From contig WOUZ01000001.1 in assembly GCA_009773165.1 (NCBI GenBank), forward strand, positions 806,001 to 870,000: a stretch of 64,000 bases of DNA, in the 5' to 3' direction. Source of the DNA: Bacteroidota bacterium. Its GTDB lineage: Bacteria > Bacteroidota > Bacteroidia > Bacteroidales > F082. The translations under genes and the position numbers were made by a program. The stretch's first letter is position 1. Every line of letters starts with the position of its first letter. Below are positions 8,935 to 17,891 of the stretch, in pieces. The notes under the pieces were generated by a model. That model had not been told where the DNA came from, did not search any database, and saw nothing but the letters and a program-made list of their open reading frames with translations.

Positions 8935-9495
8935 CTAATTGTTCAAAGCTGCCAGAGTTACATCTACATTAATTTCAACGGTCTCAGCAATGTTTTTCAT
9001 TACAGTCTTAGGAATTTCGACCCCATAATCCGCCAGCTTAATATTGAAATTGGATTTGCCATTGATTGCACCATCTTTCACTTCAAAAGTGCCTTTTTCG
9101 CTCACATCTTTTGTAACACCTTTGATCGTTAGTTTTCCGGCAACAGTAACTTCATAAGTGCCGTTTTTTGTGAAATCAACAGCATCAGCGTTTGTAATTT
9201 TCCCGGCAAAGGAAGCATTGGGAAACTTGTGCGATTCAACATAGTTTTCGTTAAAATGCTCTTGCATCAAAGCTTTCTCAAACTGGAAGCCTTTCATCAA
9301 AACCCTGAAAACAAAATCGCCTGTTTGAGTGTCCAAAGCACTGTTTACCTGTTTGTTGAAAGCTTCGATGTTTTCGGCCGGTGCTTCGCTGTAAAAGCGA
9401 ATGCTGCCTGTTTTAGTTGCATATTTTTGTGCCTGTATATTACCTGAAAGTGCAAAACCGGAGAGTAACAGGATGATAAATGTTGAAGTTCTCAT
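8935..9495 (-). CDS. YceI family periplasmic lipocalin-like protein
   Basis: 186 residues with a signal peptide (ILLLSGFALSGNIQAQ). The mature protein follows the YceI pattern: TGSIRFYSEAPAENIEAFN, then GDFVFRVLMKGFQFEKALMQEHF and NYVESHKFPNASFAGKI, and a final AGKLTIKGVTKDVSEKGTF. YceI proteins are beta-barrel binders of isoprenoid or other lipids in the periplasm. The gene is 62 bases downstream of the OB-fold gene and may share its transcript. Its position near an NsrR-like regulator and upstream of nor genes hints at respiration, but that is inference. Confidence 0.93.
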   Translation of the reverse strand: MRTSTFIILLLSGFALSGNIQAQKYATKTGSIRFYSEAPAENIEAFNKQVNSALDTQTGDFVFRVLMKGFQFEKALMQEHFNENYVESHKFPNASFAGKITNADAVDFTKNGTYEVTVAGKLTIKGVTKDVSEKGTFEVKDGAINGKSNFNIKLADYGVEIPKTVMKNIAETVEINVDVTLAALNN

Positions 9496-9557
9496 GTGTA
9501 ATGTATTGAATTTTAGATAAATGATTAATTTTTCTGATTAATACTTGCCTTAATTGG

Positions 9558-9992
9558 TTATTGAACGATCGATCCGTGTTCAAGCACCACATCTGTTTCG
9601 TTGTATCCGGTCACAAAACCTTTGATAGCAACAGCCTGTCCCGGTTCAAGTTTTTGTGATGGTTTTTTCTGGTTTTCCAGCATGCGTACCCTAACACCTT
9701 CAGCACCAAACATACCTTCGTTCAGCACAAAACAAACATAGGTATCATTGCCGGATGATTCAACAGCTGATAAAGCCCCTGAAACCTGTACAACTTTTCC
9801 ATCGTAAGTGGCTGATCCTTTTACGTTATCGTTTTGATAAGTGCTGTAAAGTTCAGATACTGTTAAGGTAAAATCGGGTTTTTTGTGTTCGTAATCAGGA
9901 TGTGATTTATTCACAACAAACACAAAAACGAATATGCCGGCGATGAGTCCAAGTGAGCCAAGAACTGCAATTATTTTCAGGTATTTTTTCAT
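9558..9992 (-). CDS. Membrane-anchored OB-fold (tRNA_anti-like) protein
   Basis: 144 residues from ATG at 9992; an upstream extension to 10139 reads as non-coding. Basic start MKKYLKI, one membrane segment (about 7-29, ending FVFVV), then an OB-fold as in the tRNA_anti-like family: LTVSELYSTYQNDNVKGSATYDGKVVQVSGALSAV, a central strand TYVCFVLNEG, and AVAIKGFVTGYNETDVVLEHGSIV at the end. Such proteins are common in Bacteroidetes, often near YceI genes; their role is unknown. It is divergent from the Rrf2 regulator at 10332. Confidence 0.85.
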   Translation of the reverse strand: MKKYLKIIAVLGSLGLIAGIFVFVFVVNKSHPDYEHKKPDFTLTVSELYSTYQNDNVKGSATYDGKVVQVSGALSAVESSGNDTYVCFVLNEGMFGAEGVRVRMLENQKKPSQKLEPGQAVAIKGFVTGYNETDVVLEHGSIVQ

Positions 9993-10287
9993 GACGGTTT
10001 GAGTTAAATGATGAGCAAAGTAACGGCTGCATGACAGACCTTTCAAAATTATGTTTACCGAACAGGAAAAATATACGCTTGAACGGGAAGTCCTTGTTTC
10101 CGGAATTGTCAGAAACTTGTTTTCGGTAACACTCAGCAATGTAAAACCCTGGGAAATTTAGAGAGACATCTATGTTCTGATTTAACCTTTCATCAGGTTG
10201 AAAAAGAAGCAATTGTTTAAAAGATAAATCGCTTGAAAAGCACATGAAAGTCGCGTGAAAGTTTGTTAAAGAGATTTTTCACAGAAA

Positions 10288-10303
10288 AAGATAAATTTAT
10301 CTT
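10288..10303. promoter_or_regulatory. Perfect palindrome AAGATAAATTTATCTT, candidate operator
   Basis: A 16-bp perfect palindrome ending at the first base of the -7 box TAAATTTG (10303-10310) of the Rrf2-type gene. The AAGAT start resembles the half-site AAGATGC of enterobacterial NsrR. A similar AAGATA/TATCTT pair with wider spacing lies in front of norC (18342-18365). Binding is inferred from position and symmetry. Confidence 0.5.
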
Positions 10304-10310
10304 AAATTTG
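10303..10310 (+). promoter_or_regulatory. -7 box TAAATTTG of the Rrf2 gene
   Basis: Matches TAnnTTTG, 21 bases before the ATG at 10332, giving a leader of about 15 nt. No good -33 TTG was seen at the right spacing. The palindrome at 10288-10303 abuts it, which suits autorepression. Confidence 0.55.
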
Positions 10311-10331
10311 TCAATAAATAAAATTCTTACA

Positions 10332-10775
10332 ATGCTTTCAAATGCCTGCAAATATGCTATCAGAGCCATGATTTATCTGGCGTCGCGTCAGAGTGAAGAT
10401 GTAAAAGTTAACATCAGGGATATTTCTGCTGAAGTGGATTCCCCTGAGCCATTTACGGCTAAGATCATGCAAGCGCTGAGTAAGCAGGGATTCGTGTCTT
10501 CGCTTAAAGGACCTACTGGCGGGTTTTATCTGGAGACAAAACAAGCAGAAACAACACTTCTGGAAATAGTTAAAGCTATCGACGGCACACAGGTACTCGA
10601 CGGCTGTGGGTTAGGGCTGAAAACCTGTTCAGATGCCCACCCTTGTCCTATTCATCAGGAATATAGTCATGTGAGGCAGCATTTCAATGACATGCTCGAA
10701 AACAACACGATCATTGGGTTAGCTCAAGCCATGCATGGAAGTAACAGCGTGCTGAAGAATATTCTAACTATTTGA
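10332..10775 (+). CDS. Rrf2 family regulator, NsrR-like with three cysteines
   Basis: 147 residues from ATG at 10332 (the open frame continues upstream to 10263 but the family starts at MLSNACKYAIRAMIYLA). A winged helix-turn-helix fills the first 75 residues, with the wing SLKGPTGGFYL. Cys92, Cys99 and Cys105 (DGCGLGLKTCSDAHPCPIH) form C-x6-C-x5-C, the Fe-S ligand pattern of IscR/NsrR-type members. NsrR senses nitric oxide through its cluster and represses NO-detoxifying genes. A complete NO reductase operon 5-8 kb away makes an NO-sensing role likely, though IscR-like iron-sulfur sensing is possible. Confidence 0.85.
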   Translation: MLSNACKYAIRAMIYLASRQSEDVKVNIRDISAEVDSPEPFTAKIMQALSKQGFVSSLKGPTGGFYLETKQAETTLLEIVKAIDGTQVLDGCGLGLKTCSDAHPCPIHQEYSHVRQHFNDMLENNTIIGLAQAMHGSNSVLKNILTI

Positions 10776-10973
10776 TTCAAAAAGTTTATAAAGGAAGCAG
10801 ACTACGATATTAAAGAATAAGAAAGGATGATAATATGAACAGACAACAAGCAATACTGCACATATTGAGGCCTGCGCGCACAAGCTCAGCTACACAAATT
10901 GATTTTCAATCTCAAATTCCAGCATAAACACAATTCTGAAAAATCTCAAATCATTTAAATTCTGATTAGGACA

Positions 10974-11756
10974 ATGGATAAATTAATTAAACCGGAATAT
11001 TTTACAACATGGAAATCGATGCTGGATGTTGATCTCGGTGAAGCATTTTCAGAAATTCAGCAACGTGTTCTGGATCCGCATAGTTTTACATTTTACACCT
11101 CTGTTTCGGTAATGTCGTCATCGAAAATAGAAGGCGAACAACTTGAACTCGACAGTTACGTAAAACACAAACTACTAAATATCGAATACCTTCCGGAGCT
11201 CACTGAGAAACCCAACGATTTGTTCAAGGCATACCTTTTTGCCAACGAAAACAGGCTGACTCCAAAGAATTTTCTGGAAGCACACAAATTGGCGGCAACA
11301 AATTTGTTGCCTAAAAACCAGCAAGGTGCATTAAGACAAACCGAAATGCTTGTATTGGATCACAAAACTGGGCGAATACAATATGAAGCAGCACAACATA
11401 CTATACTACAAGTACTCTATGACAAACTCTGGAAAGAAATACAAGCGTTATTAAAAAAAGATTTATCGATTGACGAAGTGTTTTACAATGCGGCTTTTAT
11501 TCATTTGGCATTTGTCAATATCCACCCCTTTGGAGATGGGAATGGGCGTATTTCCCGCTTACTTGAAAAATGGTTTTTGGCTGAAAAACTTGGAGATCGG
11601 GCATGGTATATACAATCGGAGAAATACTATTATAAACATGTTAACACATATTATAAAAACTTAGCCAGACTTGGAATGTTTTATGAAGGACTCGAATACG
11701 AAAAATCAATCCCTTTTCTACTTATGTTACCTAAATCATTGATTTACGAAGGTTAA
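10974..11756 (+). CDS. Fic family protein, class II (self-inhibited)
   Basis: 260 residues. The catalytic Fic motif HPFGDGNGR lies at 184-192 with the catalytic His184 and nucleotide-binding Gly/Asn/Arg intact. The N-terminal inhibitory helix motif (S/T)xxxE(G/N) is present as SSKIEG (Ser49, Glu53), so this is a class II Fic whose AMP-transferase activity is held back by its own N-terminus. Fic enzymes AMPylate protein hydroxyl groups; the target is unknown. It lacks the C-terminal winged helix of longer Fic proteins. A 198-base gap upstream contains only a 30-codon ORF (MNRQQAILHILRPA...), perhaps a remnant. No antitoxin partner is seen. Confidence 0.93.
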   Translation: MDKLIKPEYFTTWKSMLDVDLGEAFSEIQQRVLDPHSFTFYTSVSVMSSSKIEGEQLELDSYVKHKLLNIEYLPELTEKPNDLFKAYLFANENRLTPKNFLEAHKLAATNLLPKNQQGALRQTEMLVLDHKTGRIQYEAAQHTILQVLYDKLWKEIQALLKKDLSIDEVFYNAAFIHLAFVNIHPFGDGNGRISRLLEKWFLAEKLGDRAWYIQSEKYYYKHVNTYYKNLARLGMFYEGLEYEKSIPFLLMLPKSLIYEG

Positions 11757-11825
11757 AAATCATCAATCGTAAACGGAACTTAAAACTTACCAAAAGAAAA
11801 TCATCAAAATCCTTAATACCAACTA

Positions 11826-12893
11826 TTAACCCAACCTTATTTTTTTCTCTTCAAGGATACGATTTGCTGCTGCTGCAATTCCATCAACATCTTCAATCGT
11901 AGTGTCGAAGGAGCACATAAGCCTGACTTCGCTGAGCGACTCATTCCACACATGGAAGAAGTACTCTTTCTGAAGTTCTGCGATAATGGCTTTAGGCAAG
12001 ATGGCAAAAACGCCGTTTGCTTCCACCGGACGGCTCAGCTGTATACCTTCAATACTTGAAAGTTTTTCTGCCAAAACACCTGCCATCGCATTGGCCTGCA
12101 ATGCATTGTGTTTCCAAAGGTCGTTGGTGAGGTAAGTAAGAAATTGTGCGGTGATAAAACGTTGTTTGCTCGCCAATTGCATTCCCTGTTTGCGGTTGTA
12201 TTCAAAACCATCGGCTAATTCGGGGCGCAGAAACACAACAGCCTCGCCAAACATCAGCCCGTTTTTTGTGCCGCCAAAAGATAGTACGTCAACACCTGTT
12301 TGGGTAACCATCTCACTAAAGCTACAATCTAATGCAACCGCAGCGTTTGCAATCCGGGCTCCATCCATATGCAGGTACATGTTGTTTTCATGAGCAAAAG
12401 AAGCCAGCTCACGTATCTCATCCAAAGAATAAAGCGTTCCCATTTCTGTTGCTTGCGAAATGCTGATTAGCTTGGGCTGTACATGGTGCTGAAAGCCTAT
12501 ACTATTCAAAAAAGGTTTAATTTGATCCGGCTTTATTTTCCCGTCGTGACAATCTACTGTGAGGATTTTCCCACCGGTAAATTTCTCGGGAGCACCTCCC
12601 TCATCTTCGTTCAAATGTGCTGAATGTGGTGCTACTACAGCTTGCCACGAATGTAGCAGATGATTGACAGCCAATACATTGGCGCCTGTACCGTTGTAAA
12701 CAAAAAAGACTTTACAGTTGGTTTCAAAAAGTGTTTGAAAGGCCTCCTCCGCTTGCTGCATGAGCGGATCATTTTCGCCATAAGCGGGATGATGCGATAT
12801 GTTGACCTGTTGCAAAGCCTCCATTACCTCGGGAGATACGCCTGACCAATTGTCGCTGGCGAAGCCTTTTCGGTTTGATAAATGATAGTTCAT
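11826..12893 (-). CDS. Low-specificity L-threonine aldolase family (PLP-dependent)
   Basis: 355 residues from ATG at 12893 (an in-frame GTG is two codons upstream). It has the fold-I beta-eliminating lyase layout: FASDNWSGVSPEVMEAL at the start, NGTGANVLAV and HSAHLNEDEGGAPE in the PLP pocket, HMDGARIANAAVAL with the PLP-ring Asp, and the Schiff-base lysine in LSFGGTKNGLMFGEAVVFL. The enzyme cleaves threonine or allo-threonine to glycine and acetaldehyde in the cytoplasm. It is convergent with the fic gene; the 69-base gap holds no clear hairpin. Confidence 0.93.
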   Translation of the reverse strand: MNYHLSNRKGFASDNWSGVSPEVMEALQQVNISHHPAYGENDPLMQQAEEAFQTLFETNCKVFFVYNGTGANVLAVNHLLHSWQAVVAPHSAHLNEDEGGAPEKFTGGKILTVDCHDGKIKPDQIKPFLNSIGFQHHVQPKLISISQATEMGTLYSLDEIRELASFAHENNMYLHMDGARIANAAVALDCSFSEMVTQTGVDVLSFGGTKNGLMFGEAVVFLRPELADGFEYNRKQGMQLASKQRFITAQFLTYLTNDLWKHNALQANAMAGVLAEKLSSIEGIQLSRPVEANGVFAILPKAIIAELQKEYFFHVWNESLSEVRLMCSFDTTIEDVDGIAAAANRILEEKKIRLG

Positions 12894-12999
12894 GGGCACG
12901 AAACGTAACTTTTATGATGGATTAAACGGCAAATTTATTCATTTAATGCATCGTAATACCATCTTCCATTAAAGGTATTTTTGTTATGAAGTGCTTTGA

Positions 13000-13245
13000 T
13001 CAATAGAGTAGCAGAATTCCGGCCATGATCCCAAAAGAAGTGATAACGATGGCAAATTTCCAAAAAGCATGGGCATGACGAAGCTCCATAAAGGAAAAAA
13101 CAACAATTAACACCTTAGAAACAGATAGGAGCATTACAAACAGGATGATTGGAATAGTGAGCTTCTCAGAAAAGGAGGAAGCTAAAGCCGCTGAAATAGT
13201 GAGTATTAACAAAATTATTAGTGTTGTGAACGGGCGTTTAAACAT
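13000..13245 (-). CDS. norF: NorF-like / cytochrome c oxidase subunit IV-like small membrane protein
   Basis: 81 residues with three predicted membrane segments (about 5-23, 30-52, 60-80) and the subunit-IV-like element FSFMELRHAHAFWKFAI. Proteins of this family (COX4_pro) accompany nor operons as NorF and support assembly or activity of NO reductase without binding haem. It is the last gene of the nor operon, 12 bases after norE. Assignment rests on size, topology, the ELRHAHAFWK motif and position. Confidence 0.85.
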   Translation of the reverse strand: MFKRPFTTLIILLILTISAALASSFSEKLTIPIILFVMLLSVSKVLIVVFSFMELRHAHAFWKFAIVITSFGIMAGILLLY

Positions 13246-13257
13246 AGGTGATCTGAA

Positions 13258-13836
13258 TTAAAAAAGATAGAGTACGGGAAAAAGAAACAACCAAATGAGG
13301 TCGCACATATGCCAAAAAGCTGCAGCCGATTCAAAATCCTCAAGGGATGTCGGGGTACGGTTAGATGAGAAATTTCGATCAATAACACCGAGAATAACAA
13401 GTCCAACAAAAACATGTATCAAGTGGAATCCTGTAAGTAAATAGTAAAACGTGTAGAACATATTGGTAGAAAGGGTGATTCCTGATTCCATTTTACTGTA
13501 ATATTCAAAAAACTTAAAAGCAATAAACAACCCACCACCCAGCATGGCTAAACGCATGTTGAGTCGTGTCTTAATCAGGTTATTACTTTTGAAATGCTTA
13601 ACTGCCACAGCCATAAAATATCCGCTCACAAGAAGAATAATCGTATTAAGGGTTGCCAGGTCGGTGAATAACAAGCTTCTGGATGAGCTAAAAAGAGCTT
13701 TTTCCAAACTATTATAATATGAAAATGCAAAGAGGGCAAATCCGAATGAGAGAATTTCGATGAAAATGATCATCCATATTAAGATGCCACCTGGTGGATA
13801 AAAGAATCTATTGTAGTTTTGGGGTAACACATTCAT
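13258..13836 (-). CDS. norE: NorE, cytochrome c oxidase subunit III-like protein
   Basis: 192 residues with five membrane segments, of the haem-copper oxidase subunit III family: PPGGILIWMIIFIEILSFG at the start, FYTFYYLLTGFHLIHVFVGLVIL in the middle and ESAAAFWHMCDLIWLFLFPVLYLF at the end. The family glutamate in the second part of the first helix is present. NorE is an accessory inner-membrane protein that raises NO reductase activity. It sits 9 bases after norD and 12 before norF, so translation is probably coupled. Confidence 0.92.
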   Translation of the reverse strand: MNVLPQNYNRFFYPPGGILIWMIIFIEILSFGFALFAFSYYNSLEKALFSSSRSLLFTDLATLNTIILLVSGYFMAVAVKHFKSNNLIKTRLNMRLAMLGGGLFIAFKFFEYYSKMESGITLSTNMFYTFYYLLTGFHLIHVFVGLVILGVIDRNFSSNRTPTSLEDFESAAAFWHMCDLIWLFLFPVLYLF

Positions 13837-13845
13837 AAAAAAGAG

Positions 13846-15603
13846 TTATGAGGTTTTAATTTTGGAATATAGTTTTACCAAAGCCAGAAGCAACTCGTGT
13901 GAAGTAGTTAAAATCTGATAATGATTCGATCCAAACATTTGTGGAAGGTAATAGCGCGCCTGCGCTTCGATGGCAAGTGCAAATGTTTGGATGTTAAGTT
14001 CTTTCAATTCACGTAGCGATTGTTTCACATCCTGTATTCCATATTGGCCTTCATAGGTGTCGTAATCATTGGGTTTCCCATCGGAAATAAAAAGTAACCA
14101 CTTGTTTTTTGTGGGGCGTTTCTTTAAAAGAGAGCCAGCATGACGAATTGATGCTCCAATCCGGGTGTAACCGCTGGGCTCAATGGCACCGATATGATTT
14201 TTCGACTGTAACCAGCTTTGCTCAAACGTCTTGAGTTGAGTGAATGTTGAGTGATTTCGGGTATGTGAAGAAAAACTGCAGATAGAAAAGTCGATTCCGT
14301 ATTCATTCAGAATTTCACCAAAGAGAATTGAGACTTCTTTCTCCACGTCAATAACACGGTTGCCGGCAGCGAAACTGTCTGTTGACAGGGAGTTGTCGAG
14401 CAAGAGGAGAATGGAAAGATCTTTCTCAGCTTTTTTTGAGGAGAAATATATTTTTTCTGTTGGTGTTCGCTGGTTTTGAATGTCAACATACATATCTGTA
14501 ATCATATCAAGATCAAAATTTTCACCTTGTGTCTGATACCTTATTTGCTGCCTTTTGTTATTGACATTGGCCAACATTTTGCGCAGTGATTCAAGTAGGG
14601 AATAATTACTTGAAATAACACGCTGGTAATATCCGGCATCTGTCACTTTTGGGTAAACAGGAAATACCTTGCAATAATCGGGTTTGAAAACAGCCTTTCG
14701 GAAGTCCCATTCATGATAGCTGACATAAGTCTCAGCACTTTGAAGCTCTCCACTTTCAGCAATTGTGGTGTTTTCCGAAAAGTCGGCATGATACACTGAA
14801 TGAGCTGTATCATCGGCTCTTACCATGTATTTCATTTGAAGTTCATCCAATGCGTCTTGATGATCTTCAAGCTGATCAGAGCCATCAAAATCGCGCCAAA
14901 CGCCGTCGTATTCTTCTGCGGTTTCAACTTTTTCAAAATTGTGAGTCATCACATAGTCTTCCTGACTTTTTTTATCTACATTTAAAAGAACAACTTCTTC
15001 AACAGCTTTTGCTTTGAGTGTGGTTGTCGGATTTGATTGATCACCGGAGCGTGTATTTTCGGCATTTTGTAAAAGAGCAGTATCTGTTGGTGCATCCTTA
15101 TCAACCAGCCATTTTCCATAAAGCCAACTTAAATCGGTTTCATTTTGAAGATGAAACGCTTGGTGCAGAAGTTCTTTTAAACGCTGATGCATTGTCCAGC
15201 TGTTTGGAAATTCGTCTTTTAGTTTTGAGAGTATTTCTTCGGAGCTTTCAACTGCTTTTAGGCGTGACATGATCAAAGATGGTTCACTATTAGATTTCCA
15301 GTTAATTCCCAGCTTTTTTTGTACAGATAGGTATACCACCCGAAAGATAAATAAGTCAAAGTTCTCTTCTTTAGAAGGGAAAAGTCCAAAGGAAACAGGT
15401 AAGAAAAAGTGAATATTTTTGTAACCGCCTTCCCGTTCGGCAGGATAAATCTCAATAGCTTCTCCGGTAAGGGCCCTGGCTAAAACAGTTATCCTTGGCT
15501 TTATTTCTTCCAAAAGCACACGACGGCTCAGTTCATCCTGATTAACCTTTTTGTTGTTAAAGTACTTAACAAGTTTACCGTAAATGAATTCGTCGAATGA
15601 CAT
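13846..15603 (-). CDS. norD: NorD, von Willebrand A domain protein for NO reductase activation
   Basis: 585 residues, cytoplasmic. The C-terminal VWA domain (about 395-585) has a complete MIDAS: LLLLDNSLSTDSF (DxSxS), the threonine in SGYTRIGASIRHA and the aspartate in FISDGKPNDYDTY. The N-terminal 390 residues are helical and acidic, with a low-complexity middle, and are typical of NorD. NorD works with the MoxR-type ATPase NorQ to insert the non-haem iron or otherwise mature NorB. The gene is 45 bases after norQ. Confidence 0.93.
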   Translation of the reverse strand: MSFDEFIYGKLVKYFNNKKVNQDELSRRVLLEEIKPRITVLARALTGEAIEIYPAEREGGYKNIHFFLPVSFGLFPSKEENFDLFIFRVVYLSVQKKLGINWKSNSEPSLIMSRLKAVESSEEILSKLKDEFPNSWTMHQRLKELLHQAFHLQNETDLSWLYGKWLVDKDAPTDTALLQNAENTRSGDQSNPTTTLKAKAVEEVVLLNVDKKSQEDYVMTHNFEKVETAEEYDGVWRDFDGSDQLEDHQDALDELQMKYMVRADDTAHSVYHADFSENTTIAESGELQSAETYVSYHEWDFRKAVFKPDYCKVFPVYPKVTDAGYYQRVISSNYSLLESLRKMLANVNNKRQQIRYQTQGENFDLDMITDMYVDIQNQRTPTEKIYFSSKKAEKDLSILLLLDNSLSTDSFAAGNRVIDVEKEVSILFGEILNEYGIDFSICSFSSHTRNHSTFTQLKTFEQSWLQSKNHIGAIEPSGYTRIGASIRHAGSLLKKRPTKNKWLLFISDGKPNDYDTYEGQYGIQDVKQSLRELKELNIQTFALAIEAQARYYLPQMFGSNHYQILTTSHELLLALVKLYSKIKTS

Positions 15604-15648
15604 AGAAAGTAGGTGTTATATCAGGAAATCAATTGATCAAAATTTAGA

Positions 15649-16431
15649 TTAAATGAGCAGATTACTCAAGTCAGACAGTGCTTCCAGCACATGCTGATCG
15701 TCGGTAAGTGGCTCAATTACAGCGACTCTGATCGCAAGACGCTTAGGCAAACCTGAACCTATAAGTTTTGCAGCATCAACCAGCAAACGTGTCGACACCG
15801 TTTCGGCGAGTCCTACTTCTTGAAGATTGCGAATTTTATGGCCAATTTTTACCAATTTTTCAGCTACCTCTTCACTGATGCCCGTTTCATTCACCAATAT
15901 CTGAATCTCTGTTTCTTTTTTTGGATAGGAAAAGGGTAGTGCAACAAAACGTTGACGGGTAGAGGGTTTTAGTTCTTTGAAACCCCTTTGGTAACCCGGG
16001 TTGAATGACGCTACAAGCATGAAATCTTCATGTGCAACGAAACTTTCACTCAGTTTATCAACATATAAAGTACGCCGGAAATCGGTAAGGGAATGTATTG
16101 CAACAATCACATCCGGACGTGCCTCAGCAACTTCATCAAGGTAAATGATAGCGCCTGTTTTTACAGCAGTGGTAAGTGGACCATCGAGCCAAATAGTTTC
16201 AGCTCCTTTAATGATAAACCTACCTATGAGATCGGTGGCTGAGGTTTCTTCGTGACAGCTAATGGTGATATGTTTTTTTTCAAGCTGAAAAGCCATATAC
16301 TCAACAAAACGTGTCTTGCCTGTTCCGGTTGGCCCTTTTAGCAAAACGGGCAACTTGTTCAGATAGGCATGTTCAAACACTTCCTTTTCATTGCCTGTTG
16401 AAAGATAGAAAGGTTGTTTTTGATCGTTCAT
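15649..16431 (-). CDS. norQ: NorQ, MoxR-type AAA+ ATPase
   Basis: 260 residues from ATG at 16431; the frame is open to 16485, but the family starts near MNDQKQPFYL and the upstream part is the norB-norQ spacer. Walker A GPTGTGKT is at 33-40, Walker B IIYLDEVAEARPDV follows, then sensor 1 LVASFNPGYQRGFKEL and the arginine-finger region PSTRQRF. NorQ forms a hexameric ring and with NorD activates NO reductase. The 79-base norB-norQ spacer is longer than the other gaps in the operon; no promoter box was recognised in it. Confidence 0.93.
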   Translation of the reverse strand: MNDQKQPFYLSTGNEKEVFEHAYLNKLPVLLKGPTGTGKTRFVEYMAFQLEKKHITISCHEETSATDLIGRFIIKGAETIWLDGPLTTAVKTGAIIYLDEVAEARPDVIVAIHSLTDFRRTLYVDKLSESFVAHEDFMLVASFNPGYQRGFKELKPSTRQRFVALPFSYPKKETEIQILVNETGISEEVAEKLVKIGHKIRNLQEVGLAETVSTRLLVDAAKLIGSGLPKRLAIRVAVIEPLTDDQHVLEALSDLSNLLI

Positions 16432-16510
16432 TACTTTAGAATTATATGCTTCAAAGGTCAACAAAAGCATGGATGAATGTCTCATCCGATGCTTTTGTTC
16501 CTTTAATGGT

Positions 16511-17866
16511 TTAATTTGATTTTTTCATTGTTTCTTCAAAGCCAATCGCCTCATTTGTTGGCTTGCCAAAACGGAAGAATTCGATAATATAGAAGGTGAT
16601 GCCTGTTGCAAACATTGTGGCGGTTATAACAAGAACAAGAAAGTGTACTTCTATTTCCTGCTGTACAGCGCCAAACTCCATTCCGAATTTCCTTTCAAGA
16701 TAAACCTGAGCAACACCAGCAACACCAAAAGCAACTGTCATTCCAAGCATTCCAATATTTGACAACCAATAAGCCAGCTGTCCGTATGTTGTATCGTACA
16801 ATCTGCGGCCTGTAAGGTTAGGCATTGCAAATGTGATGAAAGAGAAAACGATCATACCATAGGCGCCCCAGAATGCAAGATGACCGTGCATGGCTGTAAC
16901 AAGCGTGCCGTGTGTGTACATATTTACCTGTGGAAGTGTATGCGCCATTCCAAGTAAGCCAGCCCCCACAAACGAGAGTATAGCCGTTCCAAGTGTCCAA
17001 TACAAAGCCAGCTTGTTTGGATGTTTCTTTTCCCCTTTGCGATACATACCGACTGCAAATAAGGCCATCGCTAAAAATGCTAAAGGCTCTAACATGGAGA
17101 ATATACCTCCTACTATTAGCCAAATTTTGCCAACACCAATGTAGTAATAGTGATGGCCTGTGCCCAATATACCCGAAAGGAATGTTAGACCTACAATGAC
17201 ATACAGCCATTTTTCAATTACTTCGCGGTCAACTCCTGTAAGTTTTATCAAAAGGAAAGCCAGAATACCACCCATAATGAGTTCCCAAACACCTTCAACC
17301 CAAAGATGAACTACCCACCATCTAAAAAACGAATCCATAGTCTGATTATCAAACCAGATCATTCCGGGTAAGTAGAGCAGAGCAGCAAAAACCAATCCCA
17401 TCGTTAGAACGAGCGAGGTTGTTGTTCGCTTTTTCCCTTTATATACTGTTGCCAGTATAATACCAAGAAATGTGAGCACGTTTATAACAACTAGCCAGTC
17501 TAATGGTCGTGGAATTTCAAGAAACTTTCGGCCTTCCCAATAGTTAAGATGGTATCCAACTATGGCTGCAACACCAACCAGCAGGAATGAGATAAGCTGA
17601 ATATATGCAAGTTTTACGTTAACGAGTTCTTGTTGTGCTTCCTCTGGGATGATGTAATAGGCAGATCCCATAAAGCCTAACAAGATCCAGACAACCAAAA
17701 GATTGGTGTGAACAGCACGTGCTGTATTGAATGGTATAACCGAATGAAGCCCATCATAACCCATGTGGGCAAATCCCATGATCAGACCATAAACAATTTG
17801 AAGACTAAGCAGCAATATGGCTGCTGCAAAAAACCAGTAGGCAACTTTTTGTGATGCGTATTTCAT
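16511..17866 (-). CDS. norB: Nitric oxide reductase catalytic subunit NorB (cNOR)
   Basis: 451 residues with 12 predicted membrane segments and no N-terminal quinol-oxidase extension, so it is cytochrome-c-dependent cNOR rather than qNOR. Haem b ligands His53 and His329, haem b3 ligand His327 (AMHGHLAFWG), and non-haem iron ligands His187, His238 and His239 are present. The glutamates characteristic of NO reductase are present as Glu191 (HLWVEGVWEL) and Glu260 (SMLEPLAF). It reduces 2 NO to N2O in the inner membrane, taking electrons through NorC. It lies 25 bases after norC. Confidence 0.96.
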   Translation of the reverse strand: MKYASQKVAYWFFAAAILLLSLQIVYGLIMGFAHMGYDGLHSVIPFNTARAVHTNLLVVWILLGFMGSAYYIIPEEAQQELVNVKLAYIQLISFLLVGVAAIVGYHLNYWEGRKFLEIPRPLDWLVVINVLTFLGIILATVYKGKKRTTTSLVLTMGLVFAALLYLPGMIWFDNQTMDSFFRWWVVHLWVEGVWELIMGGILAFLLIKLTGVDREVIEKWLYVIVGLTFLSGILGTGHHYYYIGVGKIWLIVGGIFSMLEPLAFLAMALFAVGMYRKGEKKHPNKLALYWTLGTAILSFVGAGLLGMAHTLPQVNMYTHGTLVTAMHGHLAFWGAYGMIVFSFITFAMPNLTGRRLYDTTYGQLAYWLSNIGMLGMTVAFGVAGVAQVYLERKFGMEFGAVQQEIEVHFLVLVITATMFATGITFYIIEFFRFGKPTNEAIGFEETMKKSN

Positions 17867-17891
17867 GATAGTAATGTTTTAAATGTGGTTA

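Larger units (their letters stand above)
9993..10331. other. Divergent intergenic region of the OB-fold gene and the Rrf2 regulator
   Basis: 339 bases with no convincing gene. It holds a perfect 16-bp palindrome and a -7 box for the rightward regulator, and a weaker TTACTTTG-like element (10016-10023, minus strand) for the OB-fold gene. If the palindrome is the regulator's own site, it could control both directions. Confidence 0.6.

Noticed and set aside
16818-17210. 130-codon ORF in another frame of norB
   Set aside because: NorB is complete with all ligands in its own frame; the alternative has no recognisable domain.
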